Program-made: the position numbers and the translations under genes
Shown here: in pieces, positions 6,695 through 14,600 of the stretch
How the letters are laid out: each line of letters starts with the position of its first letter
Position numbering within the stretch: the stretch's first letter is position 1
Source: Nitrospinota bacterium
GTDB lineage: Bacteria > Nitrospinota_A > UBA7883 > JACRGQ01
Length of the DNA: 36,855 nucleotides
Assembly (NCBI GenBank): GCA_016194375.1
Contig: JACQBU010000057.1
Span: 1-36,855, forward strand
Reading direction: 5' to 3'
Notes under the pieces: generated by a model
What the model was told of the DNA's origin: nothing
What the model saw: only the letters and a program-made list of their open reading frames with translations
Databases searched by the model: none

Positions 6695-7777
6695 TTATTG
6701 GGCCGGTTTGGCCAGCCCCCTTGCGACGGCGACGACCGTGTTAGCCAAAAAAACCAACAGCGCGAGCGCGTTCAACGCGCCGCCGACCGTGTGCGCCGCC
6801 TGGGCGTCCAGCAAGGTCCCAAAAACCCTCGCCAACAGCGACGCGTGCAAAAGCGCCAGGTGGACGTAGAAGGCCGGGGAATACGGAACCTCCACCTTCA
6901 GCACCGCCGGGAAGATTATCGGGGCGTGGCCGAATATCATGCTGAAGGCGAACCCGAGGAAAAGGGAGTGCAAAACGGGGTCGTAAAACGGGCCGACGGG
7001 CCATCCCGACTGAAAAACCAGCAACAGCCCCGAGACCGCCATCCACAAATAACCCGGCAGGAGGCTCGCGGCCACGAACCGCGTGAGTCCTGTCTGGCGG
7101 ATTGTCCTCCTCGGAATGTCGTACACAAACAGCCACAACGCCGTGGCCGCCATCGCCGCGCCGAAGGCCTTCGAGCCGGGGCCGGGGTTGAAGGGGGCGG
7201 CCACCATGCCGGCCAGAAGGACGCCCATGAGCGCCCCGAACAGCGACTGCGCAAATCGCGGCGGCTGGATGAATCGGCTTAGCTCCAGCCTCTCCCCCGC
7301 GATCGTGAAAACCACGAAACCGCCCCACCACAAAACGAACGTCCCGACGGGGTATTGGAGGAGCCAAAATCCGTTCCCGACGCCCCACGCCGCGGCGCCC
7401 AGGGTCATCACCACGTTGAACATAACGCCCTGTCTGCGGAGGATGACCGCGTATATGGCGACCATGAAAACGCTCGACACCAGAAACAGGGCCGCGCCGA
7501 CCCTTTCCGCGCCGCCGGCGACTAGCCATATCCCGCCGACCGCGGAGAAAAACGGCGCGGCGTAGCCCCAGGCGCGGCCGAGCGCGACCGCCCGCTCAAG
7601 CCCGATGACCGTGCCGAGAAATCCCGCCACCATCAGCGGCCCGTGGACGGCGGCCAGGCTCGGGCTCACGAGGAAAAGGTTGAGGTTCAGGCGCAACAGC
7701 CCCGCCGCCATTCCGACGAGGAGGCAAATCATTCCCGCCGCCATCAGGGGATATCGGACGGCCCTTTGGAATTCCAT
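6695..7777 (-). CDS. NnrS-like 12-TM membrane protein
   Basis: A 360-residue protein of about twelve hydrophobic segments resembling the NnrS family of haem/copper membrane proteins, linked in other bacteria to nitric oxide resistance. Conserved-looking His residues occur in HGPLMVAGFLG, DPVLHSLFLGFAFSMIFGHAP and FYVHLALLHAS; these could bind haem or metal. The ATG at 7777 is preferred over upstream in-frame codons because it lies 5 bases after the stop of the DUF59 gene, whose TGAGG can serve as the ribosome site, and the longer version would overlap that gene. The operon order (DUF59, this gene, der, amidotransferase) suggests co-transcription. NO stress is an inference; no Nsr- or Fnr-type site was identified. 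Confidence 0.75.
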   Translation of the reverse strand: MEFQRAVRYPLMAAGMICLLVGMAAGLLRLNLNLFLVSPSLAAVHGPLMVAGFLGTVIGLERAVALGRAWGYAAPFFSAVGGIWLVAGGAERVGAALFLVSSVFMVAIYAVILRRQGVMFNVVMTLGAAAWGVGNGFWLLQYPVGTFVLWWGGFVVFTIAGERLELSRFIQPPRFAQSLFGALMGVLLAGMVAAPFNPGPGSKAFGAAMAATALWLFVYDIPRRTIRQTGLTRFVAASLLPGYLWMAVSGLLLVFQSGWPVGPFYDPVLHSLFLGFAFSMIFGHAPIIFPAVLKVEVPYSPAFYVHLALLHASLLARVFGTLLDAQAAHTVGGALNALALLVFLANTVVAVARGLAKPAQ

Positions 7778-7782
7778 GCGCC

Positions 7783-8082
7783 TCAGTAGGCCCCCAGCTG
7801 TTTTTTCGCCGCTTCCGACATCATGGACGGGGACCACGGGGGGTCCCACACCAGGTCCACCTCGACCGATTTCAACTCGGGAAATTTGAGCCGCACCACG
7901 CGTTCCGCCTGTTCGGTAAGATGTTCCCCCATCGGGCAGGACTGGGTGGTCATCGTCATTATTATCTTCACGCCGTCCTCCGAGGGGACGACCTTGTAAA
8001 CGAGGCCGAGGTCCACGATGTTGACCCCCGCCTCGGGGTCAATGACCCGCTTAAGGGTTTCCAGCACGTCCGATTCGAGCAT
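7783..8082 (-). CDS. MIP18/DUF59-family Fe-S assembly protein
   Basis: A 99-residue single-domain MIP18 (DUF59) protein, the family of SufT, PaaD and the Fe-S carrier partners. Recognisable segments are the N-terminal LKRVIDPEAGVNIVDLGLVY and the TQSCPMGEHL segment, which contains the conserved Cys, followed by VDLVWDPPWSPSMMS near the end. These proteins help mature Fe-S or other metalloproteins. ATG 8082 is preferred over TTG 8088 because GGAGG (8091-8095) is 8 bases upstream of the ATG but only 2 from the TTG. First gene of the operon with the NnrS-like gene; it may support metal-centre assembly for that membrane protein (inference). Confidence 0.88.
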   Translation of the reverse strand: MLESDVLETLKRVIDPEAGVNIVDLGLVYKVVPSEDGVKIIMTMTTQSCPMGEHLTEQAERVVRLKFPELKSVEVDLVWDPPWSPSMMSEAAKKQLGAY

Positions 8083-8153
8083 ATACAATGCCTCCGTCCA
8101 AAAATTGCGGCGGTTAATTTAGGATTAAGTTAAACGCTACCGTGAGTCCAGCC

Positions 8154-8173
8154 ATTATACGACAACTTTTGTC
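8154..8173 (-). promoter_or_regulatory. Promoter and palindrome upstream of the DUF59-der operon
   Basis: The minus strand has a perfect -10 box TATAAT (8159-8154) about 70 bases before the ATG. Immediately upstream is the palindrome GACAAAAGTTGTC (8173-8161), placed where a regulator could block RNA polymerase. No convincing -35 box is seen. Confidence 0.4.
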
Positions 8174-8423
8174 ATTGTTGTTTCCGGCGGGTGGTCCGTT
8201 TTGTCCGTTTGTCCGCATTTTTTGAGGGCGAACCGCCATGGCGCGGAGTACGCCAAGAGGAAAAGAATTGGTAGGGGCGGGCAATCCTGCCTGCCGTTGC
8301 CCTGTCAGGGGCAAGATGGTAGCACGGGCTTCAGCCCGTGATTTTCGTTAGTTTTAATTTCGGGCTGTCCCGTTTGTCCCGTTTTTCCGTTTGGTCCCCG
8401 CATTTTAAAATTTTTTACCGCAT

Positions 8424-8574
8424 GGAGGGGCGGACTTGGCAAAACCCCCCATGCGGGGGGCGAGGGTTATGGGCTGAAGACGACTGCGGCAAACCGCCCC
8501 GGCCACAGTCATCTTTGCTTTCTCTTCTCGTACTGTTCGCAACTTGGCGAATAGTGAAATCCTCCGCAAGAGGG
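8424..8574 (+). repeat. 151-bp dispersed repeat, copy 1
   Basis: The sequence matches the reverse complement of 25521-25671, at an estimated 85-90 percent identity. Shared blocks include GGCAAAACCCCCCATGCGGG, GACGACTGCGGCAAACCGCC and TGCTTTCTCTTCTCGTACTG. The CCCCCCATGCGGGG part is a hairpin. A third, partial copy (the CCCCCCATTCGGGG end only) lies at about 25768-25815. Confidence 0.75.
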
Positions 8575-8650
8575 CAAGACGCCAAGGATGGAAAGAATCC
8601 ACAGATTGCGCGGATTATCGCAGATAAGAAAAATACCCCTCCTGCGCCTC

Positions 8651-8783
8651 CCCTTTCCAAGGGGAGGAAAGAGGTGGGGTTTTTAGGCATTGTTCCCCGC
8701 CCCCTTTCCAAGGGGAGGAAAGAGGCGGGGTTTTTAGGCATTGTTCCCCGCCCCCTTTCCAAGGGGAGGAAAGAGGCGGGGTT
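8651..8783 (+). repeat. 51-bp tandem repeat, 2.6 copies
   Basis: Units start at 8651, 8702 and 8753. Each contains CCCTTTCCAAGGGGAGGAAA (a CCCCTTTCCAAGGGG-type palindrome), then GAGGCGGGG and TTTTTAGGCATTGTTCCCC. The CCCCGCC...GGCGGGG pairs between units allow large alternative hairpins. The unit length is a multiple of three, so open frames appear on both strands, but none has a start or product that looks real. Confidence 0.85.
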
Positions 8784-8869
8784 GCCCCTTAAATCCGTGG
8801 ATAAAATTCTTAGCGTTCTCCGCGCCGGCCTTCGTCTTGCTTTCGCTTCTCGTCCCGGCCGCGACTTGG

Positions 8870-9027
8870 CGGCCGGGGCGGTAGCGCCTCAGTTTGAAAA
8901 TAATCGAAAAAGAATCGTGCGGGATTGCTTCGCTTCGCTCGCAATGACAAATAATTGTCATCGCGAGACCTCTCAAAGAGGTCGTGGCGATCCCATAAAT
9001 TTCAAACTGTGGCGCTACCGCCGGGGC
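8870..9027. mobile_element. MITE-like element with 26-28-bp terminal inverted repeats
   Basis: The left end CCGGGGCGGTAGCGCC then TCAGTTTGAAA (8873-8899) mirrors the right end TTTCAAACTG then TGGCGCTACCGCCGGGG (9000-9026), with only a few mismatches. The interior (8900-8999) is the same REP-like unit as at 4137-4255. With no coding capacity, long inverted ends and a second copy elsewhere, it fits a non-autonomous miniature element. No target duplication is evident. Confidence 0.6.
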
Positions 9028-9123
9028 AATCGGCTGTCCCACACGGCCCGTTCCGTGGTACTATGCCGAGGTGTCGAGCCGCAAGCATGAAACCTGGCAA
9101 AATTTTGTTTTGGGATTGACCAT

Positions 9124-10566
9124 ATGAAGATAGTTTTTATCGAGCCTAAGTCTCCCGGCGTCCACATCTATTCCCACACCCCCATGCCCCGACTGGGAAC
9201 CTTGATTCTGGCGACGATACTCCGCGACAACGGATACGACGTGGAGGTGCAAATAGAGGAGCTGGGCGCCATAAGGCGGGATTCCATTAGAAGCGCCGAC
9301 GTTGTCGGCATATCCATCATCACCCCCACGGCACGGCGGGGATACGAGCTGGCAAAAATCGCCCGCGAGGAGGGAAAGACGGTCGTCATCGGCGGCCCGC
9401 ACGCCACGTACCTGCCCGACGAGGCGTTGTCGCACGCCGACTACATCTTCCGGGGGGAGGGGGACGAAAGCATCCTTCCGTTCATCAAGGCGCTTGAAAG
9501 CCGCTCCGGCTTCGAGGGCGTCCCCGGCCTCTCGTGGCGGGACGGCTCCGAGACGCGCCACAACAAGAGGCCCGGCTACTGCAAGAACCTGGACGCCCTT
9601 CCGTCGCCCGACTTCAACCTCATCACCAACGCGACCCGGCACATGTCCGTGACGCCCATTTATACGAGCCGCGGGTGCCCCTTCGACTGCGGGTTTTGTT
9701 CCGTCTCGGACATGTTCGGCAGGCAGTTCAGGACCAGAAGCAACGAAAAAATCCTCGAGGACCTTCGCGTGCACAGGCGCCTGGTGGCCGACCAGAAGGT
9801 CGTGACGGGAAACGACATATTTTTTTACGACGACAACTTCACGATAAACAAAAAGAGGGTCAAGGGGCTCCTTAACGCGATGGTGGCGGAGGGTCTCACG
9901 CCGCCGTGGGCCGCGCAGGCCAGCTCGGACGTGGCCGACGACGAGGAACTCCTTGAGCTCATCGGCCGCACCAACTGCTACTACCTTTACATCGGGTTCG
10001 AGTCGGTGAACCCCGCCACCCTGACCGCCTACAACAAAAAACACACCCTGGAAAAAATCGAATACTCCATAAGCCGGATAAACGCACACGGCATAAAGAT
10101 ACACGGCATGTTCGTGGTCGGGGCCGACACCGACGACAAGGAGGTCATAAGGCGAACCGCAAAGTTCGCACTCCGCACGAAGATCTCCACCGTGCAGTTC
10201 ATGATTCTCACGCCGCTCCCCGGAAGCCGGACCTACGACGAGATGGCCGCGGAGAACAGGATAACGACGCGGGACTGGTCCCTTTACGACACGCACCACG
10301 TCGTCTTCAAGCCGAAGAATTTCACCGAGCTGGAGCTCCAGATTGAAACCGCGAGGGCGATGCTGATGTTCTACTCTTGGACGAACTTCCTAAACAAGGT
10401 CGTCGAGTTTTCCATTCACTTAAAAAACCTCAAGTTGAACTTCCGCCAGATAATCCTCTCCGTATACGGCCATTATATGGTGAAGGGTTGGCTCAAAAGC
10501 CATAAGGACTGGATGGCCCTGCTCGCCGACCGGGGCGCCGACCACGCCGCCGACAACAAGACCTAG
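9124..10566 (+). CDS. B12-binding-domain radical SAM protein
   Basis: A 480-residue enzyme with a cobalamin-binding-like N-terminal domain (about 1-130, including VVGISIITPTARRGYELAK and VVIGGPHAT) and a radical SAM core. The 4Fe-4S cysteines are Cys185, Cys189 and Cys192 in the motif SRGCPFDCGFCS. The FFYDDNFTINKKR segment (about 237-249) and GFESVNPATL (about 290) are typical of this class. The C-terminal 80 residues are helical and Lys-rich. Members methylate or rearrange lipids, cofactors or natural products, but the substrate cannot be deduced. ATG 9124 has only a weak upstream ribosome site (GGGA). A terminator-like structure follows, so it is probably monocistronic. Confidence 0.9.
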   Translation: MKIVFIEPKSPGVHIYSHTPMPRLGTLILATILRDNGYDVEVQIEELGAIRRDSIRSADVVGISIITPTARRGYELAKIAREEGKTVVIGGPHATYLPDEALSHADYIFRGEGDESILPFIKALESRSGFEGVPGLSWRDGSETRHNKRPGYCKNLDALPSPDFNLITNATRHMSVTPIYTSRGCPFDCGFCSVSDMFGRQFRTRSNEKILEDLRVHRRLVADQKVVTGNDIFFYDDNFTINKKRVKGLLNAMVAEGLTPPWAAQASSDVADDEELLELIGRTNCYYLYIGFESVNPATLTAYNKKHTLEKIEYSISRINAHGIKIHGMFVVGADTDDKEVIRRTAKFALRTKISTVQFMILTPLPGSRTYDEMAAENRITTRDWSLYDTHHVVFKPKNFTELELQIETARAMLMFYSWTNFLNKVVEFSIHLKNLKLNFRQIILSVYGHYMVKGWLKSHKDWMALLADRGADHAADNKT

Positions 10567-10570
10567 CCCG

Positions 10571-10630
10571 AAACCCCGGGGTCGTCCCTTTGCCCGCGCC
10601 AAGGCGGATTTTATCCGCGCGCCGGGGTTT
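10571..10630 (+). terminator. Nested hairpin between the radical SAM gene and ilvE
   Basis: The outer stem AAACCCCGG (10571-10579) pairs perfectly with CCGGGGTTT (10622-10630). Inside it GCGGAT-TTT-ATCCGC (10604-10618) forms a perfect short hairpin. It starts 4 bases after the radical SAM stop and its last bases overlap the ilvE -35 box, so it probably ends upstream transcription. Confidence 0.5.
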
Positions 10631-10656
10631 GACAACGGCGCCGGATGAAAGATAAA
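10629..10656 (+). promoter_or_regulatory. Promoter of ilvE, near-leaderless
   Basis: TTGACA (10629-10634), a 16-base spacer and GATAAA (10651-10656) form a promoter whose start site would fall about 5 bases before the ilvE ATG at 10668. No ribosome site is visible in CTCACCCGATA just before the ATG, which also suggests a leaderless mRNA. Confidence 0.4.
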
Positions 10657-10667
10657 CTCACCCGATA

Positions 10668-11582
10668 ATGACGGCCCCTAAAAGCGATTTCGTGTGGATG
10701 GACGGCAAGCTCGTCCCCTGGGGCGAGGCGACCGTCCACGTCATGACCCACACGCTCCACTACGGCGCGGGGGTGTTCGAGGGGATACGGTGCTACAAAA
10801 CCTCAAAAGGGCCCGCCGTCTGGCGCCACGGGGAACACATAAAAAGGCTGTTCGACTCCGCACGCGTCCTGGGCTACGAGATTCCGTTCACCCAAACGGA
10901 GGTTATGGAGGCCGTGCGCGCGACCATCAAAAGGAACAAGCTGGAGGAATGCTACGTCCGCCCCATAGCGTTCCTAGGCGACGAGGCCAGGGGCCTGAGC
11001 ACCAAGGGGCTAAAGGTGCATCTTTCGATCGCGGTGTGGCCCTGGGGAAAATACCTCGGGGACGACCCCTCCAAGGGGATAAGGGTCGCCGTCTCCTCGT
11101 TCACCCGGCACCACCCGAACATAACGATGACCAAGGCCAAGTCCACCGGCATCTACATCAACTCGGTGCTGGCGAAGCAGGAGGCGTTGCGCAACGGCTA
11201 CGACGAGGCGATATTATTGGACCCCTTCGGGTTCGTGGCCGAAGGCTCCGGCGAGAACATCTTCGTCGTGCGCGACGGCGGCCTGAAGACGCCGCCGACG
11301 ATGTCGGTGCTGGAGGGGATAACGAGGGACGCCGTGATTAAGCTCGCCCGAGAGGCGGGGATCCCGGTCTTGGAACAGCTGTTCCCGCGCGACGAGCTCT
11401 ACATAGCGGACGAGGTTTTCCTCACCGGGACGGCGGCGGAAATTACGGCAGTCACGGAAGTGGACCACCGAAAGGTCGGCTCGGGAGCGATGGGACCGAT
11501 TACAAGGAAGCTTCACGACGTCTTTTTCGAGACGATCGACGGAAAGAACCCCAGGTGCCTCGACTGGCTCGACTTCCTGTAA
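10668..11582 (+). CDS. ilvE: Branched-chain amino acid aminotransferase
   Basis: A 304-residue class IV PLP aminotransferase that interconverts Leu, Ile and Val with their 2-oxo acids in the final step of their synthesis. The N-terminal HYGAGVFEGIRCY (31-43) and the PLP-binding region with the catalytic Lys158 (TMTKAKSTGIYINS) are present, as are EGSGENIF (192-199) and the FLTGTAAEIT segment near residue 250. Length and layout match bacterial IlvE of the group without N-terminal extension. The start codon follows a promoter by about 12 bases with no ribosome site. It ends 100 bases from a large convergent gene; the palindrome module at 11592-11643 separates them. Confidence 0.95.
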   Translation: MTAPKSDFVWMDGKLVPWGEATVHVMTHTLHYGAGVFEGIRCYKTSKGPAVWRHGEHIKRLFDSARVLGYEIPFTQTEVMEAVRATIKRNKLEECYVRPIAFLGDEARGLSTKGLKVHLSIAVWPWGKYLGDDPSKGIRVAVSSFTRHHPNITMTKAKSTGIYINSVLAKQEALRNGYDEAILLDPFGFVAEGSGENIFVVRDGGLKTPPTMSVLEGITRDAVIKLAREAGIPVLEQLFPRDELYIADEVFLTGTAAEITAVTEVDHRKVGSGAMGPITRKLHDVFFETIDGKNPRCLDWLDFL

Positions 11583-11591
11583 TTCGATATC

Positions 11592-11643
11592 TTGGTGGGG
11601 AGGCAATCTTGCCTCCCGGCACGGCAGGATTGCCGTGCCTACC
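11592..11643. repeat. Bidirectional palindrome module between convergent genes
   Basis: GGGAGGCAATCTTGCCTCCC then CGGCACGGCAGGATTGCCGT, a near copy of 3677-3730. It lies between the stops of ilvE and the giant lipoprotein gene and contains two adjacent hairpins. It is well placed to end transcription from both sides, although no clear U-run is present. Confidence 0.6.
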
Positions 11644-11681
11644 GCAAAGCGGTTTTCCGTGTAACCACCCAACACGCTCCC

Positions 11682-14600
11682 CTACGGCGTCGCCGAGACG
11701 ACGTCCGACTGCGGCCCCTCGTACCCCGGATTTTGCGGAGACACGACGAAATAATATTTCGTGCCCGCGGTCAACCCGCCCACGGTCGCGTATGGCGCGG
11801 TGAGTCCGGCCACCTTCGTCGTCGTGGCGGTCGTCGAGGGAACCACCGTCGCGTTTGTCGGGGTCGTCGCATAATAAAGATTGTAGGTCGTGGCGTACTG
11901 CGCCGGGGTCCAGTTCAACGTCACCACCCCGGCGCCGGCGCCCGTGCTTGTGCTTGTGCCGGTGCTCGTTCCGGTATGAGTGCCGGTGCTTGTGCCGGTG
12001 TGCGTTCCCGTGCCCGTGCTTGTTCCGGTTCCGGTACTCGCGGAAGGCTGGCCGGGATACGCCGAGAGCTCCGCCTTGGAGTGCGGTATCCAATCCGGGG
12101 TTGCGTAGAGCGTTATGCCGCCCGTCCCGTTGCAGTATGTGCCGCCGCATGGCGCCGGCGTGTCGGCGACGACGGTTGACGGGCCGCTCTCATGCCCGTT
12201 GTAAACGGACGTAATAAAAACGTAATAACTCACGTTGTTCGAAAGCCCCGTTATCGTGTACCCCGCCGAGTAGGCGTCGCTCGCGACGCCCAGAACTTTC
12301 GTGAGCGTCGCCGTAGTGGCCCCGTCCGCCGTGGCGGACCAATAAACGTTGTATTCCACCGACCCGGGGACGGTGTTCCAACTCAGCTGGATTTGCGAGT
12401 CCGTCGCTATGGTGGTGAGCCAGTTCGGCCCGTTGGCCTGCGCGACGGCGGAAACGGGGTTGGAGGCCGGCCCCTCGACTCCGTTCACGACGGCCGTCAC
12501 GACGACGTAATACGCGGACCCGTACGTGAGCGGCGCAATCCGCGTGAACAGCTCCGGTTCGGAGCCGGTTATGCCGGCTTGGTTCGTCTTGCTCGAGGTG
12601 GTCGCGCCCGCCTTGGTCGCGGACCAGTAGACGTTGTATGAAGTCGCGTTGGCGACGTATCCCCAGCTGACGTCTATCGTCCCCGCCCCGCCGACGGCCG
12701 TGGCTATCGGCGTCCCCGCCACCGGCGGGTTGGTGAGGGTCGAAACGGGGGCCGACGGCGGCCCCTCGAGCGCGTTGTTCAGCGCCGTCACCACGAAATA
12801 ATACGAAGTCCCGTTCGCCGGAACCGGAAGCGGAACGGAAATCTTGTAACCCGCGCCCGTGACTCCGGTCTGTTTATTCACGCTCGCGGGGGTCGCGCCC
12901 GCCTGGGTCGTGTCCCAATAAATGTTGTACGTCGTCGCGCCGGTCACGGCGCTCCAGCTTATCGTCGCCGTCCTGTCGCCAGACGCGGCTGAGACGTCCG
13001 CCGGGGCGCCGGGCGTGACGGCCGGTTGCGGCGTGGCCGACACCGGCGGCGAGGACGGGGCGCTCTCAAGCAGGAAGCCGTTGACGGCAGTCACGACGAA
13101 CCAATAGGTCGTCCCGTTCGCGAGGCCGGGTATGATGGTTGAAATCGTGCCTCCGGTTCCGGTGACGCCCCTGACGTTCGACCCGCTGGAGGTCGTCGCG
13201 CCCCCGGCGTTGGTCGCGTAATAGACGTTGTACGACGTCGCCCCCGCCACCGCGCCCCAGCTCACCGTGACGAGCCCGTCCCCGGCGACGGCGGTGACCC
13301 CGACGGGCGCGGGCGGGGCGGTCGGCGCCGCCGGCGTCGCCGAAACCACCGGCGTGGAGTCCGCGCTCTCGATCCCGTCTATAATCGTCGTGACCACGAA
13401 GTAATATTTTGTTCCGTTCGCGAGCGGCGAAACCGTGTACGGGGAGCCGACGTTAGCAATCCTGGTTCCCTGCGCCGTCGTCGCCGAGAGCGGGTTCGTG
13501 GAGTAATAAATGTTGTAGGACGACGCGCCGTTTATCGCGTTCCAGCCCACCGTGACCTTGGCGTCCCCCCCGGTCGCGCTCACTCCCCACGGGGAGGTCA
13601 GCGTCAGGTCGTTCGGGACGGCGGACACCAAATAGGATATCGGCCCCTCCACGCCCCCCTTGACGGCCGTCACGCCGAAGAAATAGGTGGTTCCGTTGTC
13701 CAGGGGTACGCTACCGACGTTGACCGTCCCCCCGGCTCCGGTGGAAATTATCGTCGTCCCGTCGGTGGTCAAGACGGAGGAGGTCGAGACGAGCCCCGTG
13801 ACCTTGCTCGAGGACGACGGAGGGTTCTCCAGTTGCGACGGGTCGGTCGCGTAGTAGAGGTTGTACGCGTCGGCGCCGGACGCGGGGGCCGTCCACGAAA
13901 CGGCCACCTGCCTGTCCCAACCGGCGGCGGACAACGAGCAGGGCTGGTTGACCCCGCAGACGCCGGGCACGGTGGAGACCGGCGGCGACCCGGCCCCCTC
14001 CCCGAACGGAAGGTTCGCGGCCACCACGAAATAATATCTGATTCCGTCAATAAGCGGAATGCTCCCGGGGTTCACCGTTCCCGCCGTCGCCGATATTGTC
14101 GCCCCCGACGTCGTCAGCGTGACCGTCGTCGGGACAATTAGGGTGACCTTGTTCGAGCTTCTGGTGGTCGCCCCCGCCGGGGAGGTCGCGTAATAGACGT
14201 CGTACGACGTCGCGTTCTCCACCGGCTTCCAACTCACCGTTATGGAGCGCTCACCGGCGAGGGCGGTCAGCCCGGACGGAATCGTCGAGGTCAGCGCGCT
14301 TGGCACGGTGGAAACCGGGGTCGAGGGGGGCCCCTCCACGCCGAATTTGACGGCGGTCACCACGAAGTAATACCTCGTCCGGTTCACAAGCGGCATGCTA
14401 CCCGGGTTGACCGCGCCGTTCGTGGCGGTTATGGTCGGACCCGCGGTCGCAAGGTTGGTCGTGGGGAGCACGATCGTGGTCGCGCCGGTCGAAGAGCCGG
14501 TTGACGTTGACGTCGAGGTGGCCGAACCGGTTGAAGTTTCCGTCGAGGCGCCGGTCGGCGTTGACGTCGCGGCGGCCGAACCGCCCGGCCCCGTTATGCC

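Larger units (their letters stand above)
8083..9123. other. One-kilobase repeat-filled intergenic region
   Basis: The space between the divergent DUF59 operon and the radical SAM gene holds no gene. It contains the operon promoter, a weak GGTAGGGGCGGGCAATCCTG module (8270-8296), a CACGGGCTTCAGCCCGTG hairpin (8324-8341), a 151-bp repeat, a 51-bp tandem array and a MITE-like element, each listed separately. Open frames crossing it translate palindromes and match nothing. Confidence 0.6.

Noticed and set aside
8651-8783. CRISPR-like appearance
   Set aside because: The repeats are contiguous 51-base units with no unique spacers, and no cas genes are present.
8338-9090. 250-residue open frame in the 8-9 kb intergenic region
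   Set aside because: It is a translation of palindromic and tandem repeats (the PLSKGRKE 17-residue repeats come from the 51-bp array) with no independent support.
9061-10299. 412-residue open frame on the minus strand
   Set aside because: It is antisense to the radical SAM gene, has Val/Arg/Gly-rich shadow composition and no recognisable motif, while the sense frame has intact family motifs.
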